Below are positions 58,221 through 64,000 of a stretch of 64,000 nt of DNA, one piece after another. Position 1 is the stretch's first letter. The number at the start of each line of letters is the position of its first letter. The translations under genes and the position numbers were made by a program. Source of the DNA: Rhytidiadelphus loreus (lineage: Eukaryota > Streptophyta > Bryopsida > Hypnales > Hylocomiaceae); assembly GCA_947034895.1 (NCBI GenBank), contig OX344765.1, positions 2,237,001 to 2,301,000 of the forward strand. The letters are read 5' to 3'. The notes beneath the pieces were generated by a model that saw nothing but the letters and a program-made list of their open reading frames with translations, was not told the origin of the DNA and made no database searches.

Positions 58221-60839
58221 AAATAACCACAGCGTGGAACAATCACAAATCACAATTCAAGACTGAAACACAATTGCATTTTCACGTAAATCCAATGTAT
58301 ATTGCAATTACAAAGTTTACAAAGACACACGCAAGAATTTCCGCACTGGTTTTCATTGTTTTGCACTATTCTGCACTATTTTACACTTTTTTGCACGGGG
58401 AGAGAGAATGAGAGAAAAAAAAACAATTAAAAGGCAAAAAGGAGGGGGGTGATCGGAAGCGGGAAGAGTTGCACAGGCACCGCTTCCAATCGCACCCATA
58501 ACCCTATTTTTCTCCTTGTTCTCTTTTCCTTATCTTTTTTTTTTCTTTATCTTTATCTTTTGCCTTTTTCTTTAATCTTTACTTTTCCCTTCTTTAACTA
58601 TTATACTAATTATAAACTAAAATGTCTTTGAACTTTTTCCAAACTTTTAATAAAAATAGAATACTTTTTATACTAAATACTAGATATAAAGTAAAATAAT
58701 GTATATAAACTATAAAGTCTTTAAAATTCGAAAAAGTACTACAAAAGTTTAAAGTACTAGACTACAAAAACATTAGGGGAAGTTGGCATAGGAGTAGGAG
58801 AGGAAGAGAAATACAATAGAAACCTTTAAAAATAATAGAATCTCACTCACAATTCTTCACTTCCACAAGCTCAATTAGAAAGGAAAATTTAATAGAATTT
58901 AAAACCTTATCACCATTCAAATCATTCTCATAGTCCTCAAGTTGCAACCACTCAAACTAGTCTACAAATTGCAAAGAAGTCATAGAAAGAAGAAAGAAGA
59001 GTTGTAGTTTAGAATGGAAGTTTCAAGTGACAATTGGAGTTGAAGTATGAAATGACACTTAGAAGATTGAGAATTTAGACAAGGAGAAAGGATTAGGAAG
59101 AAATCCTTGGGGATGACTTTAAACCATTAGAATATAGATAGAACACTAATTAACTTGAAGATTTGATAGAAGGTCAATTATTGTTTAGGTAATCAAAATC
59201 AACCTTTGGACTACAAATAATGGAGTTAGAATAAAGTGGAAAGGAAAGAAGTACAGAAAAAGAAAAGAATTGTTGATTTAGAATCTTTGTCAATTGCATT
59301 TTAGACCTACTTTAAGCCGTGGGCAAAATTGCCAGACTACCCAAAATTATGGCAAATGATAGAGAGTTTAAAGGTGTTTTTGACTATCTTCTAGGTAAAG
59401 CAAATTTCGAGGTAAATCACTAACTTTTGCTATTTTAGTTGGATTGTTGAAAATTGCTATTAAAATAAGTAACCCGAACTAGAAGTCTAAGTCAGAGTAT
59501 CTAAAGTCTATATTTACTAAAGTTTAGACTTTAGAGTTATAAACTTGTAAAATAGGTCTGTAGTTTTCTAGAAAGATCTCACACGTCCAATTTGGAGCTC
59601 AAATGAAGATGTTGTAGATGGATGAAGTTTAAGAGTCATATTGGATGAAAATTATTCAATTTCATCTAAGAGGAACAAGAATGGAAACTTTAAAAATATA
59701 CAAGTCAAAAGTGAAAATAAAAGTTAATTTCAAATTATAGGTTAGTAGAAAATTGCGGATGACTAGGGAGGTTTAAATCTAGAGTTCTTTAGCAATTCAG
59801 ATAGGTCAAACTAGAATCTACAAGGAACCGAATTCAAAAGTCTAAAATTATCAACTTGATAGAAGAAGCCCCGAACTTTAAAATCAAAATAAGACCTTTT
59901 GAAGACAACAAAGTAGATATTTAAAGTTGGATCAAATAGAGGGGACTTTAAGGAGTCTAGAACTACTTTAATCTCTTGAAAACACTTAAAACTCCAAGAG
60001 TTATAGAAAGATGAAGTTTGGGTCAAAGAATGGATGAATTCCATTGAAAAATTTCCGTCCAAGTCCAAACTTGAAGAATGACTAGGAGTTACTAACTTAA
60101 AGTCAGAGTTCAAAACTTATAACCAATTGAATTAGGAAAAAGTTTTGAAAAGGGTGGATGAAGTTTAGAATAGCCTCTTCAAGCTTAAACTTCATCCGTC
60201 CCTAACTTTGGCAAGGAAGGTCAGATAAGAATAAATTTTACCTTCTTGAAAATGATATAAGCTCATTTTTCACTCACACTAACTAAATTTAGATTGTCTC
60301 TTCTTCCTTCAAAATTCACAATGGCTTAGAAAATGAAGTTGATAATAACAAATTCATTTAGCAAATGACTAGATTTTAGTGGTTGATTCAAGTGAAAGAA
60401 TAACAAAGAGTTGAAAAAATACCCATTGCTTCAAAGGCACAATGGATTGACGACTAGGCACCCTAGGAACAAGATTAACCACTAAAAACTAAGAACCAGG
60501 TTGTATTCGCATATTTACCAAGGGTGGGTAAATAAGCACTCACACTTAGCTACACAAAACTCTAGCTAACTTGAGTCTTCCCTCAAAAAAAACTTATTTT
60601 TCCTATTTGTTTTCCGGTTGTTTAGTTATTAAAATTTGTATTATAGTAATTCACACTCAACTTAGAAAAATCAAACTCCAATATTAGTTTGTTCTTGATT
60701 CTGTCAATGACTAAGTAGACAAAATTTGAACTAAACTAACACTCTATCTATTTGTTAAGAAGTTTCATAGTTACAACTTGCACAACCAACTATATTGTGG
60801 TTCAATGAGACTAAAACAATTATAATCTTGAAAATGAAC
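58221..60839. other. AT-rich non-coding stretch with a pyrimidine tract
   Basis: A T/C-rich tract runs from about 58506 to 58600. The remainder resembles old LTR-type sequence; its end near 60555-60590 loosely resembles the end of the solo LTR at 11010-11045 (CTAA.TTGAGT.TTCCC). No gene seen. Confidence 0.35.
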
Positions 60840-61285
60840 CATTAGATGGATTTACAAGTACGCAAACAATTGTCTTATTGTTGGAATCACATCAAAAAAA
60901 TTTCAAATGCTATTAATCACTCAATTTAACCCTCAAACAATTACAAATGCACAATCAATTGTCTTATGCTTGCAATCACTCCAAAAAGGCTTGAAATGGT
61001 CTTTCAAAGGCCTCAAATCTTACCTAATGGCTACTAATCAGTCAAATGAACCATTCAATGGTCCTAACTTATACAACTAACTATTTTATGATTGTGATCA
61101 CTTTAATAAGACCTAAAATGGTCTTAGTCACTCAAATGAAACGTTCAATGCATTTTAAAATGCACAACCAATTGTCTTATGGTTGCAATCACTCTAATAA
61201 GACTCCAATAAGACCCCAAATGATCTTAATCACTTAAATGAACCATTCAATGAGTTTGAAAGTGTACAATCAATAATCTTGTAGT
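60840..61285. repeat. Degenerate tandem repeat, period about 95-115 bp
   Basis: Blocks of the type CAATTGTCTTATGGTTGCAA, CACTCAAATGAACCATTCAA recur four times with many changes. Confidence 0.7.
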
Positions 61286-64000
61286 TATTTTTTATTGTAT
61301 AAAGTGAATTGAGAATCTTTTGACTATTATGAAATTCAAACATTACCAATATTGCATTGCACAACAAACCAATTGCATTGTTGAGCTTCTAACTTGTTTT
61401 TCTATTATAAATACTTCTCTTTGATTTTCAATTGTATCATCATTTACATTACTTGAGTGTGTATTTACAATGTTAGCATTTAACTACGTTACTTTTAGAA
61501 TAATTAATAATTATGGCTCTGTTTATTACAAATATATTTAAATTTAGAGGTAATTTTTACATATTAAATACCAACTCCTATTTTAGTTAAAATTTGTCAC
61601 ATGCACTTGTAGATTTGAACTTTGCTTGTAGTCTGAAAAAGATTTTGTCACAAACTAAACCTAAATTTTTTTTAATATATATAATTCATTTAAATGTAAG
61701 AGATTAGAGTGTTTTAGACACTTAAGGCTTTTAAAGATAAAATATCATATTGATTAATATTTTATTAATTATAATATAATAATTTTTGGGAGATTCCTGT
61801 CAATAACTTATAATAATGGAATGAGAAAATAAAAAATAAAAAATAATTTCAATTCTAAAGTGAAAATTTAGGGGCTCACACTTCATTCTTCATTATAAAA
61901 ATTAAGAATTATTTTTCTTAAAACAAAAATATGCATGTTTTTTTCTTATTGCTTTTAATATAAATAAATGATCTCAATTGATTAAAAAAGTGGCTACATG
62001 TAATCTTTGACCTCATTGTAGTTAATGTGTATGCGGTGATGTAGAATTCCTAGTTGGATTCATTTTTGAATTTTTGTGTTTCTTTTTTATGGATTTTTTT
62101 GTTACCAATGGATAGGCTAATTGCTAGTTTTGTGTTCCAAATCAATGATTTTTTAGCGTTATTTTACCAATTTGGAGGTTGTTTTTGTTGTGAGTTTCCA
62201 AGTTAGAAATTGTTTTTGGAACAATGACTTGGAAATGGTGCCAATTATGCAGTTTGGTGTGTTTGTAGTCTAGGTTTTGCACTTCTATAAAATCCAAGAA
62301 ACAATAGTATAGGGGTTCTTTGTTTTAGGGAAAGGTTTAATCAGTCTAGCATTTTGTGACTAAAGTCACTTTCAAATAGATATTTATTTAAAAGTTTAGA
62401 ATAATATTATAACACTCTTATTCCCAAGTGTGAAATTTGTTTGAACATTCCGTTATCAATGTATGTGACATAATGCTTGAAGTCCCAATCCTATATAGTG
62501 TTCTAAAAGGAGGTCAAATCATTCTTTGTCAAATAAATTAGGTTTGGTCAAATGAAATAATAAGTAAATTTGAAATTATTGAGACTTTTTATATTAAAAT
62601 CAACAATTTTCAATTCTTTTTGGATTGCAAAAAATCTTTTATTGCACATTTGCCTTTTCCAATAATTCAAACTTTACTATGCTCTCAATCATACCATATC
62701 ATTTTCAAAATATAAAACATGTTACATTTGGATACACCATGCAAAAGTTAAGCACAAATGAAGTTGAAGGAAAAAAAAAGTATTTTTATTTATACTTTAA
62801 ATTTGTACAAAAATTTCACTTATTCAATAATTTCACTTATTTAACACATTTGAAGATTTCAAAACGTGCACATTATTATTTTTCCCATACACTTAAGTGT
62901 AATCTTGATGATTTTTATTATTTTGGCTCTTGAAAGTATACTGGAATCATGACTTTATCTTTATTCACATTTTTAATTAGTTAAACAACTGCATTAGTTT
63001 TGCATTATCATAATTTCTACAAATTTAAAACATTTAGAATTTATTGTTTTATTTCTTTTCATACATTGAAGTACAAATTTTGCAATTTTTATTAATTTGG
63101 ACTTTAAAATACAATGCAAATATGATTTTTTTTAATTGCACATAAAAAACGATTGAATTTGAAATGGATGGTACAATGGATTTTTTTTATGAAAATCTAT
63201 AACGACAGGTCACTTTTAAATTGAACATTGTATGATAAGTTATGAGTGAACAAATTTTGTTTTTCAAACTTCATTTATCAATTGTTGCTATTTTAAGAAT
63301 ATAATAATAAAGTTACAAACCTTTCTGAAAAGTATTTTTAAGGATCTATGAGGTGGTGAGTTTACTGTAAGCCAAAAATAAATATTTATAAGTATAAAAA
63401 TACAAGGGGATAAATTTATGCTTTTGTATACAATGAAAGGCGTTTGAATTTGGAATAAATGGTGTTTAAGATCTTATTCGTAGGATTCCATGATGATGCA
63501 TTACTTATGAATTAAATATTGTATAGCAGAATTATCAATGACTTGGCTTAGAGACAATAAATACAAATACTTTAGTTTTATTGAGAATGACTTTTTCAAT
63601 TTAATTCTTTAATTTTCAATTTTCTCACTTTATATTTAAAACAATTTTCTCTATATCAATAGAATTGTCTTTCTACCACATCTTTACCAAATGACAATTA
63701 TGTTTGCTCCTATGCAAGTTCAATATAACTTGTTTTGCCAAACGCTTGACCAAAGTGTTTTATCTTTTGAAAAACTAGCAACTAATATCCTTCCATTTAT
63801 TAACCTAAAAAATTAAGCAAATCTACTCTACAACATGTGGTTTAGAAAAGCAGGGTGAAGCATTTATGAAGGGGTGGTTTTGCTTTAAGCCAAAAATATA
63901 TATTTATTAGTGTCAAAATACAAGGTGTTATGTAAGAATTTTTGCATTAAAAAGGGAATTTGAATTTGTAGTAAATGATATTGTAGGTATTTTTTGTAGG
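61286..64000. other. AT-rich non-coding stretch with a repeated block
   Basis: TAAGCCAAAAATA..TATTTAT..GT.AAAATACAAGG occurs at about 63368 and again at about 63885, each followed by a related stretch ending GTAGG. No gene is supported. Confidence 0.45.

Overview
This is nuclear DNA of a land plant. It is AT-rich, with spliceosomal introns (GT..AG), several families of MITE-like inverted repeats, a Ty3/gypsy-type polyprotein, a TIR-domain protein and a plant-type vWA (DUF2828-like) gene fragment. The mixture fits a seedless plant (moss, liverwort, lycophyte or fern) better than a flowering plant, but the sequence does not settle this. No tRNA, rRNA, operon or CRISPR array was seen.

Layout. 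1-7.8 kb is mostly non-coding, with one MITE, a vWA gene fragment and an ACCGGT-rich palindrome. 7.8-16.45 kb is a decayed Ty3/gypsy retroelement read on the + strand: gag with two CCHC knuckles, protease, a C5-cytosine DNA methyltransferase domain, reverse transcriptase and integrase. Its C-terminal part, ending in a complete PHD finger, lies at 35.67-36.26 kb. Three insertions interrupt it: a 2,170-bp solo LTR (5-bp target duplication), a 721-bp MITE (4-bp target duplication), and a segment of about 19.2 kb at 16.45-35.66 kb bounded by GC-rich inverted ends and GGATGAAA-type subterminal repeats.

The 19.2-kb segment is the highlight. It looks like a large DNA transposon with two divergent, apparently intact, intron-containing genes. 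The minus-strand gene (17.8-21.7 kb) encodes a MULE/KDZ-like DDE transposase of about 1,191 aa with a SWIM zinc finger. The plus-strand gene (23.4-31.5 kb, 12 exons, about 1,185 aa) joins a ParB-like domain to a divergent N6-adenine/N4-cytosine-type DNA methyltransferase. Its first intron holds a GC-rich satellite with an exact 118-bp period. Every monomer carries the palindrome CTCGG-NN-CCGAG, and the same palindrome stands alone in a transposase intron, in another methyltransferase-gene intron and in front of a TATA box downstream. By eye it occurs nowhere else in the window. Thus two nested mobile elements each carry their own type of DNA methyltransferase.

The right third (38.7-46.7 kb) holds host-like genes: a two-exon TIR protein with a C-terminal hydrophobic anchor, preceded by a triplicated segment; an intronless 561-aa multi-pass membrane protein of unknown function; and candidate exons of another gene. 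From 47 to 64 kb the DNA is AT-rich repeat remnants with several inverted and tandem repeats and no gene I can support. All exon models, family names and identities were made by eye and not by alignment.
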